Assembly (NCBI GenBank): GCA_021298835.1
Contig: JAJTHG010000027.1
Coordinates: 62,001 to 126,000, forward strand
From: Gemmatimonadota bacterium
GTDB lineage: Bacteria; Gemmatimonadota; Gemmatimonadetes; Gemmatimonadales; Gemmatimonadaceae
Length of the DNA stretch: 64,000 nt
Reading direction: 5' to 3'
Under the pieces are notes generated by a model. That model was not told where the DNA came from. It did no database searches and saw nothing but the letters and a program-made list of their open reading frames with translations. A program made the position numbers and the translations under genes. Each line of letters begins with the position of its first letter. Position 1 is the first letter of the stretch. This document shows, piece by piece, positions 1-11,089 of the stretch.

Positions 1-275
1 GGACGGTCGAGCTGCGCCTGCCCGAGGCCCGGCAGGAGGGCCGAGCGCAGGAAGGCGGCGCCGGGCGCGAGCGGCGCGACCTTGGCGGGATCCACGGGGG
101 ATCCCGGGCGTCGCGACGGCGCCGCCGCCGGGGCGGGACGCGGACCGATCCGCGCGGAGTCGGCCTGCTGCGCGGCCGCGGGCGCGCGCCACGCCAGCAC
201 CGCGCCCGCCAGCGCGGCAGCGGCGCGCCGTGCGCTCGCCCCTGTACGGCTCGGCCGTCGCGACGGGTCGCGCAT
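1..275 (-). CDS. DUF5683-like exported protein, N-terminal part (runs off the window)
   Basis: Only the first 91 codons are present. The ATG at 275-273 shares one base with the TGA of the RidA-like gene (TGATG), which suggests coupled translation and makes this the last visible gene of the run. The N-terminus is arginine-rich, then has an Ala/Leu core ending near PAAAQQ, so it reads as a signal peptide. A Pro/Ala-rich spacer follows, then AFLRSALLPGLGQAQLDR, which resembles the opening of DUF5683 proteins (a short membrane domain of unknown function with a PGLGQ-type motif). The family call rests on this one motif. Function unknown. Confidence 0.6.
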   Translation of the reverse strand, partial: MRDPSRRPSRTGASARRAAAALAGAVLAWRAPAAAQQADSARIGPRPAPAAAPSRRPGSPVDPAKVAPLAPGAAFLRSALLPGLGQAQLDR

Positions 276-661
276 CAGCGCGGCAGCACCGCCACGAGCT
301 CGATCTCCACCAGCACATTGCGCGGCAGGCCGACCACCGCCACGGTGCTGCGTGCCGGAGCGGCATCGCCGAACGCCTCGGCGTACACGGCGTTCATCGC
401 CGCAAAGTCGTCCATCGTGCGCAGGAACACCGTCGTCTTGGCGACGTCGGCGAAGGTGCACCCCGCCTGCGCCAGCACCGCCCGCAGGTTGGCGAGCACC
501 TGGCGGGTCTGCGCTGCGACGTCGCCGGGCACGACGTCCATCGTGGCGGGGTCGAGGGCGATCTGCCCTGCCGTGAACAGGAAGCCCTGGGCGGCGGTCG
601 CCTGGCTGTAGGGCCCGATCGCCTTGGGGGCGGCGTCGGTGTGGATGCGCGCGATGGCCAT
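275..661 (-). CDS. RidA/YjgF-family protein lacking the catalytic arginine
   Basis: A 128-residue protein of normal family length with the YjgF fold signature: AIGPYSQA near residue 14, FTAGQIALDP near 29, KTTVFLRTMDDF near 75 and PARSTVAV near 102. RidA proteins deaminate reactive enamine/imine intermediates made by PLP enzymes, using an Arg (Arg105 in E. coli, in the context EVARLPKD). Here the matching context is AVVGLPRN, so the Arg is replaced by Gly111. The protein therefore probably belongs to a Rid subgroup without this deaminase chemistry. It starts 14 bases after fhs ends and overlaps the next gene by one base. Cytosolic. Confidence 0.88.
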   Translation of the reverse strand: MAIARIHTDAAPKAIGPYSQATAAQGFLFTAGQIALDPATMDVVPGDVAAQTRQVLANLRAVLAQAGCTFADVAKTTVFLRTMDDFAAMNAVYAEAFGDAAPARSTVAVVGLPRNVLVEIELVAVLPR

Positions 662-675
662 GGGAGCAGCGGAGG

Positions 676-2337
676 TCAGAAGAGCCCGTCGATCGTGCCG
701 TCGGGATGCAGGCGCATCCGCTCGGCAGCCGGCCCCTTGGGGAGGCCCGGCATGGTCATGATGTCGCCGGCGAGCGCCACCACGAAGCCGGCACCGGCCG
801 AGGGATACGCGTCGGCGATGGTGATCCGGAAGCCGGTCGGGGCACCGAGCTTCGCGGGGTCATCGGAGAACGAGTACTGGGTCTTGGCGATGCAGACCGG
901 CACGTGGCCGAGGCCCGCCGCCTCGATGCGCTGCAGGGCCTTGGCCGCCGTCGGCGTGTAGTCCACGCCGTCGGCCCCGTACACGCGGCGGGCGACGGTC
1001 TCGATGCTGGTCGTCACGGGCTGTGCCGCGTCATACAGCGGCGCGAACGCCGCGTTCCCCCCGGCCAGCGTCTCGAGCACGAGGCGGCCGAGCGCCTCGC
1101 CCCCCGCGCCGCCCCGCGCGAACACGTCGCTCTCGGCGACGCGCGCGCCCTGCGCCTCGACGAAGCGCGCGACGGCCGCCAGTTCCGTCGCGCTGTCGGT
1201 CGCGAAGCGGTTGAGCGCCACGATGGCCGGCACCCCGAATTGCCGGACGTTCGCGAGGTGCCGCCCGAGATTGGCGAGCCCGCGCTCGAGCGCGGCGACG
1301 TCCTCGCGCGCGAGCTCGGCCTTCGGGGCGCCCCCGTGCATCTTGAGCGCGCGCACGCTCGCCACGACGACCGCCGCCGCCGGGGTGAGCCCGCCCGCGC
1401 GGCACTTGATGTCGAAGAACTTCTCCGCGCCCAGATCGGACCCGAAGCCGCCCTCGGTGACGACGACGTCCGCCAGCGCGAGCGCCGCACGCGTGGCGAC
1501 GAGCGACGAGCAGCCGTGCGCGATGTTCGCGAAGGGCCCGGCGTGCACGAACGCCGGGCCGCCTTCGAGCGTCTGCACGAGGTTCGGACGGATGGCGTCC
1601 TTGAGCAGGAGTGCCATCGCGCCGGCGGCGCCAAGGTCGCCGGCGCGCACGGGATCCCCCGCGGGGGTGAAGCCGACCACGATGCGCGCGAGCCGCGCCT
1701 CGAGGTCGGCCGCATCGGACGCCAGCGCCAGCACGGCCATCACCTCCGACGCCGAGGTGATCACGAAGCGGTCCTCGCGCACGACGCCGTTGGCCGGTCC
1801 GCCGAGGCCGATCGTCACCTTGCGCAGGGCCCGGTCGTTCATGTCCACGGCGCGCGGCCACGTGACGCGGCGCGGATCGAGCCCCTTCGCGGTGCCGTGG
1901 TGCAGCGCGTTGTCCATCATGGCCGCGAGCAGCGCGTGCGCCGCCGAGACGGCGTGGAAGTCGCCGGTGAAATGGAGGTTGATGTCCTCCATCGGAACGA
2001 CCTGCGCGTAGCCGCCGCCGGCCGCCCCGCCCTTCACGCCGAAAACCGGGCCGAGGGAGGGCTGCCGGATGCAAGCGATGACGTTGGTGCCGAGGCGCCG
2101 CAGCCCCTGTGCGAGGCCGACGGTGGTCGTGGTCTTCCCTTCCCCTGCCGCCGTGGGACTGATGGCGGTCACGAGCACCAGCTGCCCGCGCGCCGGCCGC
2201 TGGGCAAGCGAAAGAGGCAGCTTGGCCTTATGGCGGCCGTAGCGGTCGAGGTCGGCCTCGGCGAGACCGAGGTCGGACGCCACTGCGCCGACGTCCCGGA
2301 GCTGCGCCTGCTGCGCGATGCGGATGTCGTCGAGCAT
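676..2337 (-). CDS. fhs: formate--tetrahydrofolate ligase
   Basis: About 553 residues, the usual size. It makes 10-formyl-THF from formate, THF and ATP, feeding purine synthesis and formyl-Met-tRNA. The ATP-binding loop PTAAGEGKTTTTVGLAQG is near residues 60-80, followed by the conserved GVKGGAAGGGYAQVVPMEDI and GFGSDLGAEKFFDIKCR. The longest frame opens with GTG at 2343, but a -10-like TAGATT sits exactly six bases before the in-frame ATG at 2337, so the ATG is preferred as a leaderless start. It lies 50 bases downstream of tatD and 14 bases upstream of the RidA-like gene. Confidence 0.95.
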   Translation of the reverse strand: MLDDIRIAQQAQLRDVGAVASDLGLAEADLDRYGRHKAKLPLSLAQRPARGQLVLVTAISPTAAGEGKTTTTVGLAQGLRRLGTNVIACIRQPSLGPVFGVKGGAAGGGYAQVVPMEDINLHFTGDFHAVSAAHALLAAMMDNALHHGTAKGLDPRRVTWPRAVDMNDRALRKVTIGLGGPANGVVREDRFVITSASEVMAVLALASDAADLEARLARIVVGFTPAGDPVRAGDLGAAGAMALLLKDAIRPNLVQTLEGGPAFVHAGPFANIAHGCSSLVATRAALALADVVVTEGGFGSDLGAEKFFDIKCRAGGLTPAAAVVVASVRALKMHGGAPKAELAREDVAALERGLANLGRHLANVRQFGVPAIVALNRFATDSATELAAVARFVEAQGARVAESDVFARGGAGGEALGRLVLETLAGGNAAFAPLYDAAQPVTTSIETVARRVYGADGVDYTPTAAKALQRIEAAGLGHVPVCIAKTQYSFSDDPAKLGAPTGFRITIADAYPSAGAGFVVALAGDIMTMPGLPKGPAAERMRLHPDGTIDGLF

Positions 2338-2343
2338 CGGCAC

Positions 2344-2349
2344 AATCTA
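2344..2349 (-). promoter_or_regulatory. candidate -10 box of a leaderless fhs mRNA
   Basis: On the minus strand TAGATT is followed by six bases (GTGCCG) and then ATG. A transcript starting about seven bases after the -10 would begin at or next to the A of the ATG. No TTGACA-like -35 is visible 16-18 bases upstream. One of several similar sites in the window. Confidence 0.5.
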
Positions 2350-2393
2350 GCGGCCGAGGGACCGGCCCTGCCGGCCCGGTCGGGTTCGGCGGG

Positions 2394-3167
2394 TCACCCG
2401 AGCGTCAGGAGGCGGGCGGCGTTGGCGGCCGTCACGGACGTCATGAATTCCGGGGTCGCCTGCCGCGCCGCCGCGAGGGCCGCGATGACCTGCGGGACGT
2501 GCATCGGCTCGTTGCGCTTGCCCCGATGCGGGACAGGCGCGAGGTAGGGGGCATCGGTTTCGACGAGCAGCCGATCATCGGGAATGGCGCGGAGGAGGGC
2601 CGTGTCGTCCCACTTCCGGAAGGTGATGACGCCGGCGAAGGAGATGCACCAGCCGGCCTCGAGGGCAGCGTCGGCGAGCGCGACCGGCCCCGTGTGGCAG
2701 TGGAGCACGCCGAGGATGCCGGCCGCGCCGGCCTCGCGCACCATGGCCGCGGTGTCCTCCGCGGCCTCGCGCGAGTGGACGACCACGGCTCGTCCGGCCT
2801 CGGCGGCGAGCGCGAGCTGGCTGGCGAAGACGCGCCGCTGCACGAGCCGCGGGCTGAGGTCGTAGTGGTAGTCGAGCCCGCACTCGCCCACTGCCACCGC
2901 GCCGGCGGCGAGGCACTCGCGGATGGCCGGCTCGTCGCGGACGGGGTCGTAGCCGGCCGCGTCGTGGGGGTGCACGCCGGCCGTCCACCAGACGAAGCCG
3001 GGGTGCGCCTCGGCGATCGCCCGCGCCGCGTGGGCCCGCGTCAGCGACTCGCCGATGCACACGAGCCCCGCCGCTCCGGCGTCGCGCGCACGCGCGATGA
3101 CGGCCTCGCGATCGGCGTCGAACTGCGGGTCGGCGAGGTGGACGTGCGAGTCGATGAAACCGGTCAT
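2394..3167 (-). CDS. tatD: TatD-family metal-dependent DNase
   Basis: A 257-residue TIM-barrel metallohydrolase. The frame is open far upstream, but the family N-terminus MTGFIDSHVHLADPQFD fixes the start at 3167. Metal-binding residues are visible: HxH in DSHVHL, Glu in AVGECGLDYHYD, His in VVHSREA and VLHCHTG, and Asp in LLVETDAPYLAP. The family acts as 3'-5' exonucleases on DNA and is also linked to D-aminoacyl-tRNA processing. It lies 68 bases downstream of secF and 50 bases upstream of fhs on the same strand. The exact substrate is not fixed by sequence. Confidence 0.93.
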   Translation of the reverse strand: MTGFIDSHVHLADPQFDADREAVIARARDAGAAGLVCIGESLTRAHAARAIAEAHPGFVWWTAGVHPHDAAGYDPVRDEPAIRECLAAGAVAVGECGLDYHYDLSPRLVQRRVFASQLALAAEAGRAVVVHSREAAEDTAAMVREAGAAGILGVLHCHTGPVALADAALEAGWCISFAGVITFRKWDDTALLRAIPDDRLLVETDAPYLAPVPHRGKRNEPMHVPQVIAALAAARQATPEFMTSVTAANAARLLTLG

Positions 3168-3235
3168 GCGGATACCGGGGCCGGATGCGCGAACCGCCGC
3201 CCCGGGGGGCGGCGGCTCGTCGGGCTGGGGTCGCC

Positions 3236-4251
3236 TTACTTGGCGGGCGCCGGCTGCTTGTTGAGCCGCGGGCGCGGCTGGGTGGCGAGCGCCTCCGGGG
3301 GAAGCGACTGGCCGCGCTTCGCGGCCGCGCCGGCCGCCGCCCGCGGGTACTTCGTCTCGATCCAGAGCAGGAGCGGGCTGGCGACGTAGATGGACGAGAA
3401 GGTCGCCACCAGCACGCCGAACGACATGACCCACGCGAACGGCCGGATCACCTCGCCGGCGAAGAGGAGCAGCGCGACCGTCGCCGCGAGCGTGGTGGCG
3501 TGGGTGAGGATCGAGCGCGGCAGGGTCTCGTTGATCGAGCGGTTGAGCAGCTCGGCCAGCGACTCCTTGCGGCCCTTCTTGAGGTTCTCGCGGACGCGAT
3601 CGAAGATGATGATCGTGTCGTTCATCGAGTAGCCGAGCAGCGTCAGGATCGCGGCCACGATGGTCAGCGACACCTCGAGGTGCATCAGCTTGATGAACGC
3701 GAAGGTCACGAGGATGTCGTGCCCGGTGGAGAGCACGGCGGCGACGCCGAAGCGCCACTCGAAGCGGATCGCGAGGTACATCAGGGTGATCAGCGAGCCG
3801 AGGAGCATGGCGACGAACGCCCCGCGGCTCAGCTCGTCGCCGACCTTGGCGCTGACCGCCTCGGTGCGGGCTACGGCGACGTTGCCGGCGCCGAAGGCGC
3901 CTTCGACGGTGGCCTTCATGCGGTTGGCGAGCGTCTCCGCCCCCTGGCCAGCGCCGTCCTTCGCCTCCCGCTGCTGGACCCGGACGACATACTCGGTCGG
4001 CGAGCCGAAGCGCTGGACCTCGGCACCCGCGAAGCCGGCCTTCTCCATCGCGGCCCGCAGGGCCGCGTCACCGGGCGGCTGCTTGAACTCGAGCTGCATC
4101 AGCGTGCCGCCGGTGAACTCGATGGAGTAGTTGACGCCGCCGGTCACGGCGAACGATCCGAGGCCGATGACGATGAAGCCGACCGTCAGCGCGGCGGCGA
4201 CGCGCCACCACTTGATGAAGTCGTACGTGGTGTTGTGGAAGATGCGGCGCA

Positions 4252-4252
<1 letters not shown>
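3236..4252 (-). CDS. secF: protein translocase subunit SecF
   Basis: A 338-residue inner-membrane protein. The start MRRIFHNTTYDF is set by the one-base overlap (TGATG) with the secD stop. One membrane segment lies near residues 18-38. A periplasmic P1-like region follows, with GVNYSIEFTGGTLMQLEF, then five further membrane segments including LTLLGYSMNDTIIIFDRVREN, the conserved SecD/SecF TM4 region. With SecD it uses the proton gradient to pull preproteins through SecYEG. The C-terminus is Pro/Lys-rich. Overlap with secD implies equal synthesis of the two subunits. Confidence 0.97.
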
Positions 4253-5934
<1,682 letters not shown>

Positions 5935-5973
5935 CCGGACCGACGAATGAGGGCTAAATGGCGGAAGCTTTTG

Positions 5974-6002
5974 AAGTTAGGCAGGGGACCCGAGGGGTTC
6001 AA
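5974..6002 (-). promoter_or_regulatory. candidate sigma-70 promoter for secDF
   Basis: Minus strand: -35 TTGAAC (plus 5997-6002), a 17-base spacer, then -10 TAACTT (plus 5974-5979). The -35 overlaps the ribF TGA. The expected transcript starts about 35 bases before the secD ATG. It lies in the only larger gap (64 bases) between ribF and secD. Sequence match only. Confidence 0.45.
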
Positions 6003-6958
6003 CCGGCTCGCTGCGGATCCCTGCCCCCGCCGGCCATCCCGACGAGCAACGCCCGGGCCGACGCCTCGTCGGCCCGGAGCTGCGCCACGAGCGCCGCCGG
6101 GCCGTCGAACCGTCGGATGGCGCGCAGCCAGCCGAGGACGTCCACGCGCACCCACTGCCCGTACAGGTCCGCATCCACGTCGAAGAGGTGGGCCTCGAGC
6201 ACCACGGTCGCCTCGCCGAAGGTGGGGCGGCCACCCAGGTTCATCATGCCACCGAAGGGTCCCCGTGGGGTCTGCACCCGCACGGCATACACCCCCTCCG
6301 GCGGCAGCAGCTTGCGCGGCGACTCGAGGGGAACGTTGATCGTCCGGAATCCGAGATCGCGCCCCCGCCCTGCCCCGGCCGCGACGCGCCCGCTGATGCT
6401 GTAGGGACGCCCGAGCGCGGTCGCGGCATGGGCGAGGTCGCCCCCGGCCACCGCGCGGCGGATGAAGGTGCTCGAGATCGGATGGCCATCCGGGGTGAGC
6501 ACCGCCGGTACGACGTCCACCGGGATCCCCCGCTCGGCTCCGATCGCGCGCAGCGTCTCCACGTCCCCCGAGCGGCCCCGGCCGAAGCCGTGGTCATAGC
6601 CCATGAGCAGCTCGCTCATGCGAAAGCGCTCGCGCAGCACGAGGTCCACGAACTGCGCGGCGTCGAGCGCAGCCATCGTGCGCGTGAAGGGCACCACGGC
6701 GACGTAGTCGAGGCCGGCTTCGGCCAGCACCTCGAGCTTCTCGGCCCCCGGGGTGAGGAGGCGCGGCGCCGCCGCCGGATTGACCACTTCGAGCGGATGG
6801 GGCTCGAAGGTCACGAGCACGCTGGCGCGCCCGCTCGCACGCCCGCGCTCGGCCAGGGAGGCGAGCACGTCCTGGTGCCCGCGATGGACGCCGTCGAAGG
6901 TGCCGACGGTGACGATGGTCTCGCCGACGTGCGGCGGCAGCGCGGGGGCGTCGGTCAC
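5999..6958 (-). CDS. ribF: bifunctional riboflavin kinase / FMN adenylyltransferase
   Basis: A 319-residue two-domain enzyme that phosphorylates riboflavin to FMN and adenylylates FMN to FAD. The N-terminal nucleotidyltransferase domain shows VGTFDGVHRGHQDVLAS near residue 17, GYDHGFGRGRSGD near 119 and the family motif SSTFIRRAV near 162. The C-terminal kinase domain contains GRPYSISGRVAAGAGRGRDLGFRT and GGRPTFGE. GTG start at 6958 in a GTGA overlap with truB. The truB-ribF pair next to rbfA is a common bacterial arrangement. Confidence 0.96.
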   Translation of the reverse strand: MTDAPALPPHVGETIVTVGTFDGVHRGHQDVLASLAERGRASGRASVLVTFEPHPLEVVNPAAAPRLLTPGAEKLEVLAEAGLDYVAVVPFTRTMAALDAAQFVDLVLRERFRMSELLMGYDHGFGRGRSGDVETLRAIGAERGIPVDVVPAVLTPDGHPISSTFIRRAVAGGDLAHAATALGRPYSISGRVAAGAGRGRDLGFRTINVPLESPRKLLPPEGVYAVRVQTPRGPFGGMMNLGGRPTFGEATVVLEAHLFDVDADLYGQWVRVDVLGWLRAIRRFDGPAALVAQLRADEASARALLVGMAGGGRDPQRAG

Positions 6959-7851
6959 GCCGGTTCCGGGACGCGGTGCATCACGACGCGCGGCTGCCAG
7001 CGGTCGCCGCGGCGGACGGCATAGGCGACGAGCACGCCGGTGCGCTCGTCAACGAGCGCGGCCTCCGTGCCGCCTACGTGCGCCGCGACGTCGATGCCGC
7101 GCACGACGCGGGCGACCCGCTCGGGGTCCAGCGCCTCCCGCGGGAGGCCGGCGAGCGCCTCGAGGGCGGCCAGCGGGCGCACGGTCGCAGGGGTGAGGGC
7201 CTCGAGCGGCTGCGCCATCTCCACCGAGAACGGCCCCGACGCGAGCCGGCGCAGCGCGACGAGGTGGGCGGCACTCCCGACGGCGCGGCCCAGGTCGCGC
7301 GCCAGCGACCGGACGTAGGTGCCGCCGCCACAGGTGACGCGCACGTCGCACGTGTCGCCGTGCCAGCCGAGCAGCGTCCAGCCGTGCACGCGGACTGGCA
7401 CCGGGGCCAGCGTGACCGACTCCCCGGCGCGCGCGCGGGCATAGGCGCGCTCGCCGTCCACGCGCTTGGCGCTGTAGGCGGGGGGCACCTGCTGGAGGTC
7501 GCCGGTGAGCGCGGGCAGAGCCGCCTCGACCGCGGCCCGTTCGGGGAGGGGTGCCTCGCGCGTCACCGTCCCGAGCAGGTCCTCGGTCTCGGTCTCGGCA
7601 CCGAAGCGGATCGTGGCGTCATAGACCTTGGGTTCGCCCGCGAGGTGCGGGAGGAGGCGCGTAGCGCGACCGTAGAGGAGCACGAGCAGGCCGGTCGCAA
7701 AGGGATCGAGCGTGCCGGCGTGGCCGACGCGCGCCGTGCCGAGCGCGCGCCGGGCCCGCAGGACGACGTCGTGGGAGGTCATCCCCGCCGGCTTGTCCAC
7801 GAGGAGCAGCCCGTCGGGCGGCTCCACGTCGGCGTCACGCCGGGTGCCCAC
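6955..7851 (-). CDS. truB: tRNA pseudouridine-55 synthase TruB
   Basis: A 298-residue enzyme that isomerises U55 in the T-loop of tRNAs. It carries LLLVDKPAGMTSHDVV near residue 15 and RVGHAGTLDPFATGLLVL near 41, whose Asp is the catalytic nucleophile, then VPPAYSAKRVDGERAY and a C-terminal domain with CGGGTYVRSLARDLG. GTG start. The first 17 bases overlap the end of rbfA, so translation is likely coupled. Confidence 0.97.
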   Translation of the reverse strand: MGTRRDADVEPPDGLLLVDKPAGMTSHDVVLRARRALGTARVGHAGTLDPFATGLLVLLYGRATRLLPHLAGEPKVYDATIRFGAETETEDLLGTVTREAPLPERAAVEAALPALTGDLQQVPPAYSAKRVDGERAYARARAGESVTLAPVPVRVHGWTLLGWHGDTCDVRVTCGGGTYVRSLARDLGRAVGSAAHLVALRRLASGPFSVEMAQPLEALTPATVRPLAALEALAGLPREALDPERVARVVRGIDVAAHVGGTEAALVDERTGVLVAYAVRRGDRWQPRVVMHRVPEPA

Positions 7852-8266
7852 CGTCCCCAGGAGGCGGGGCGTCGGCCGCGGGCGCGGTGGGCACGTCGGC
7901 CGACGCCTCGGCCTCGGCGGTGGGTCGCAGCGTGGCGAGCAGCGACTCGATGCGCGCGGCGCGCGCGACCGACTCGTCGAGCTTGAAGTGGAGGGTCGGG
8001 GCGTTCGAGAGGCGCAGCGAGCGCCCGAGGCGGCTGCGCAGGTGCGTCGCGACGGAGGCGAGCCCCTCGAGGGTGGCCGCGCGCTCGGTGTCGGTGCCCA
8101 TGACGGACACGAAGACGTTCGCGTGGCGCAGGTCGCGCGAGGCCTCGACCCCGGTCACCGTCACGAACCCGGTGAGCCGGGGATCCTTGGCCTCCTCGCG
8201 GAGGAAGGTCGCTACTTCCGCCCGGATGGCCTCGGCCACGCGGTCGGCGCGCCGGAAGTCGGCCAT
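7835..8266 (-). CDS. rbfA: ribosome-binding factor A
   Basis: A 143-residue KH-like protein for late 30S assembly (16S rRNA 5' end maturation). The fold region shows RRADRVAEAIRAEVATFL at the N-terminus, DPRLTGFVTVTGVEASRDLR near residue 29 and a C-terminal TLHFKLDESVARAARIESLL. An Ala/Pro/Asp-rich tail of about 30 residues follows. It begins three bases after infB stops and overlaps truB. The infB-rbfA-truB order is classical. Confidence 0.95.
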   Translation of the reverse strand: MADFRRADRVAEAIRAEVATFLREEAKDPRLTGFVTVTGVEASRDLRHANVFVSVMGTDTERAATLEGLASVATHLRSRLGRSLRLSNAPTLHFKLDESVARAARIESLLATLRPTAEAEASADVPTAPAADAPPPGDGGHPA

Positions 8267-8269
8267 GGC

Positions 8270-11089
8270 TCAGCCCGCCTGGCCGGCGGTCTCGAGCGTG
8301 CGGGCGACCTCCTCCTTCTTGTAGCACTCGAGGACGTCGCCGACCTTGAGGTCGTTGAAGTTCTCGACGCCGATGCCGCACTCGAAGCCTTCCTTGACTT
8401 CCTTGACGTCATCCTTGAAGCGGCGGAGGGAGCCGATCGCACCGTCGTAGATCTCCTTGCCGTCGCGGACGACGCGGATGCGGCCGGTGCGGTTGATGAC
8501 GCCGCTGCGGACGCCGCAGCCGGCGATGACGAGGCTCTTGACCTTGAAGATCTCGCGCACCTCGGCCTCGCCGAGGACGACCTCCTTCTCCTCCGGCCGC
8601 AGCATCCCCTCGAGCGCCGCGCGCACGTCGGCGACGGCCTCGTAGATGATGCGATAGAGCTTGATTTCGACGCCCTCGCGATCGGCGGCGGCGCGGGCCT
8701 TCGCGTCGGGCCGCACGTGGAAGCCGATGATGATCGCGCCGGCGGTCTTGGCGAGCAGGATGTCACTCTCGGTGACGGCGCCGACGGACCGCTGGATGAC
8801 CTCGACGGCGACCTCGGCGTTCGACAGGCCCTGGAGCGAGTCGGCGAGCGCCTCGGCCGGGCCGCCCTGATCGGCCTTGATGAGGAGCTTGAGCGTGCGG
8901 CGCTCGCCGGTGCCGGCGGCGGCCATGAAGTCCTCGAGGGACATCGCCCCCTTGGCCTGGCGGCGGCTCTTGGCCTCGCGCTCGAGGCGCTCGCGGCGCT
9001 GGGCGAGGTCGCGCGCGGCCTCGGCGTCCTCGACGACCACGAACTGGTCGCCGGCCATCGGGACGCCCGAGAGCCCGAGGACCTGCACCGGGATCGCGGG
9101 CCCGGCCTCCTTCACGTTCTTGCCGCGCTCGTCGAGCAGGGCCCGGACGCGGCCGGAGAACAGGCCGCAGATGAAGTCGTCGCCGACGCGCAGCGTGCCG
9201 GTCTCGACGAGGACCGTCGCGACGGGGCCGCGGCCCGGGTCGAGCTGGGCCTCGATGACGGCCCCCTGCGCCATGCGGGTCGGGTTGGCCTTGAGTTCGA
9301 GCAGCTCGGACTGGAGCAGGATCTGTTCGAGCAGCTCGGGGACGCCCGCGCCGGTCTTCGCCGAGATCTCGCTCGACAGCGTGGTGCCGCCGAACTCCTC
9401 GAGCACGACGCTGTGCTGGAGGAGCTCCTGCTTGACCTTCATCGGGTTCGCCTGCGGCAGGTCGCACTTGTTGATCGCGACGATCATCGGCACGCCCGCG
9501 TTCTTGGCGTGCGAGATCGCCTCGATCGTCTGCGGCATGACCGAGTCGTCGGCGGCGACGACGAGCACGACGATGTCGGTCACCTGCGCGCCGCGGGCGC
9601 GCATCGCGGTGAACGCCTCGTGCCCCGGCGTGTCGAGGAACGTGAGCCGCCGGCCGTCGGCGGTCGTGACGTGGTAGGCGCCGATGTGCTGCGTGATGCC
9701 GCCGGCCTCGCCGGCGACCACGTTCGCCTTGCGGATGTAGTCGAGGAGCGACGTCTTGCCGTGGTCGACGTGGCCCATGATGGTGACCACGGGCGGACGC
9801 GGGGCCATGTCCTCGGTCCGGTCCTCGACCTCCTGCACGACGTCGGCCTGGTACTCCTCCTCGCGCACGGCCTCGAAGCCGAACTCGGACGCGATCAGCT
9901 CGATCTGGTCGAAGTCGAGGCGCTGGTTGATGGTGACCATCAGGCCGAGCGTCTTGAAGGCGAAGCCGATGATCTGCGTCGGGGTGACCTTGAGGATCTG
10001 CGCGAGCTCGGAGACGGTGATGAACTCGTTGACGCGCACCGTCGTCTTCTCGCGCTCGAGCGCGGCCCGACGCTCCTGCTCGGCCATCTCGCGCTCGAAC
10101 TCCTTCTCGAGGTCGGGGCGCACGCCGCGACGGCCGCCGGCGCCGCGCAGCGACTGCATCGTGCGCGTGATGTTGGCGGAGACCTGGGTCTGGTCGACCC
10201 GCTTCCCCTTCTTGCCGCGCCGCGGGGCCATCGGGCCCGAGGACGAGGCGACCGGCGTGGGACCGCCGGGGCGCCGGTCACCGGGGCGCTGGCCGCCGAT
10301 CATCGCGCGGGGATCGGAAGACGCGACCGGGCGCGGGGCCCCGCTCGCGATCGGGCGCGGGCGCGGGGCCCCGGGGACGATCGGCCGGGGCTTCGGCCGG
10401 TTGTCGGCGGGTGCGCCGGGCGCCGCCGGGCCGGCCGGGCCGGCCGGGCCGGCCGGGCTCGGCGCGGAAGCCGGCGGCACCGCGGGAACGACCGGGACAG
10501 CGGCGGCGGGGGCCGACGGGGGCTCGGGGGCACGCGCGGGGGCCTCGACCGCCGATTCGCGGACCGGGGCGACCGGCTCCGGGGCCGTGGCCGTGGCAGG
10601 GGCCGGGGCGGCCTCGGCTGCGGGGGCCTGGATCGGCTCCGGCTCGGGCTCGATCGCGGCCTGGGCCGCGGCTTCGGCCGCCGCCTTCGCGGCGACCTCG
10701 GCGGCGGTGCGCCGGCGGACGGTGGGCTTCGCCTCCTCGGCGACCGGCTCGGGAGCAGCGGGCTCCTCCTTCTTCGCCGCCGCGCGGCGCTTCGCCGGCT
10801 TGGCGGCCTCTTCGACGACGGGCTCGGCGGGCTCGGCGGGGGCGACGGGGGCCTCGGGCTCGGGGGCGGCGGCCCGACGGCGCCGGGCACCACCGGGCGC
10901 GGGCTCGGCCGGCTTGAGGCGGCTGCGCTTCTCGCGCTCCCAGCGCGCGCGTGCGCGGGCCACCTGATCCTCGGTGAGCACGCTCATGTGCGTGCGCACG
11001 GGAATCTCGATCGCCTTGAGCATCGAGAGCACTTCGTCGGCCCCGATGCCGAATTCCGTCGCCAGGTCCGTCACCCGCAGCTTGCTCAC
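8270..11089 (-). CDS. infB: translation initiation factor IF-2
   Basis: A 939-residue GTPase that places fMet-tRNA on the 30S subunit. The frame stays open to 13336, but the protein starts at GTG 11089 ([16 protein letters not shown]), with GGAGG six bases upstream and a GTGA overlap with the L7Ae-like gene. Domains: IF2_N-like helices at 1-50; a very long Ala/Pro/Glu/Arg-rich linker at about 60-345 with a Gly-Pro-Ala repeat; a second IF2_N-like segment near 350-400; the G domain from about 430 with [21 protein letters not shown] and INKCDLP; then beta-barrel and C-terminal fMet-tRNA-binding domains. The linker is long even for IF-2. Confidence 0.96.
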   Translation of the reverse strand: MSKLRVTDLATEFGIGADEVLSMLKAIEIPVRTHMSVLTEDQVARARARWEREKRSRLKPAEPAPGGARRRRAAAPEPEAPVAPAEPAEPVVEEAAKPAKRRAAAKKEEPAAPEPVAEEAKPTVRRRTAAEVAAKAAAEAAAQAAIEPEPEPIQAPAAEAAPAPATATAPEPVAPVRESAVEAPARAPEPPSAPAAAVPVVPAVPPASAPSPAGPAGPAGPAAPGAPADNRPKPRPIVPGAPRPRPIASGAPRPVASSDPRAMIGGQRPGDRRPGGPTPVASSSGPMAPRRGKKGKRVDQTQVSANITRTMQSLRGAGGRRGVRPDLEKEFEREMAEQERRAALEREKTTVRVNEFITVSELAQILKVTPTQIIGFAFKTLGLMVTINQRLDFDQIELIASEFGFEAVREEEYQADVVQEVEDRTEDMAPRPPVVTIMGHVDHGKTSLLDYIRKANVVAGEAGGITQHIGAYHVTTADGRRLTFLDTPGHEAFTAMRARGAQVTDIVVLVVAADDSVMPQTIEAISHAKNAGVPMIVAINKCDLPQANPMKVKQELLQHSVVLEEFGGTTLSSEISAKTGAGVPELLEQILLQSELLELKANPTRMAQGAVIEAQLDPGRGPVATVLVETGTLRVGDDFICGLFSGRVRALLDERGKNVKEAGPAIPVQVLGLSGVPMAGDQFVVVEDAEAARDLAQRRERLEREAKSRRQAKGAMSLEDFMAAAGTGERRTLKLLIKADQGGPAEALADSLQGLSNAEVAVEVIQRSVGAVTESDILLAKTAGAIIIGFHVRPDAKARAAADREGVEIKLYRIIYEAVADVRAALEGMLRPEEKEVVLGEAEVREIFKVKSLVIAGCGVRSGVINRTGRIRVVRDGKEIYDGAIGSLRRFKDDVKEVKEGFECGIGVENFNDLKVGDVLECYKKEEVARTLETAGQAG
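10425..10458. repeat. 9-bp tandem repeat inside infB (about 3.7 copies of GCCGGGCCG)
   Basis: Three exact copies of the nine-base unit followed by a partial fourth. On the coding (minus) strand it writes Gly-Pro-Ala triplets in the disordered IF-2 linker. The unit length keeps frame, so copy-number change would alter the linker without breaking the protein. Confidence 0.8.

Noticed and set aside
2352-2390. A GC hairpin between tatD and fhs as a terminator
   Set aside because: The stem is only about six pairs with a mismatch inside and no T-tract; such dyads are common by chance at this GC content.
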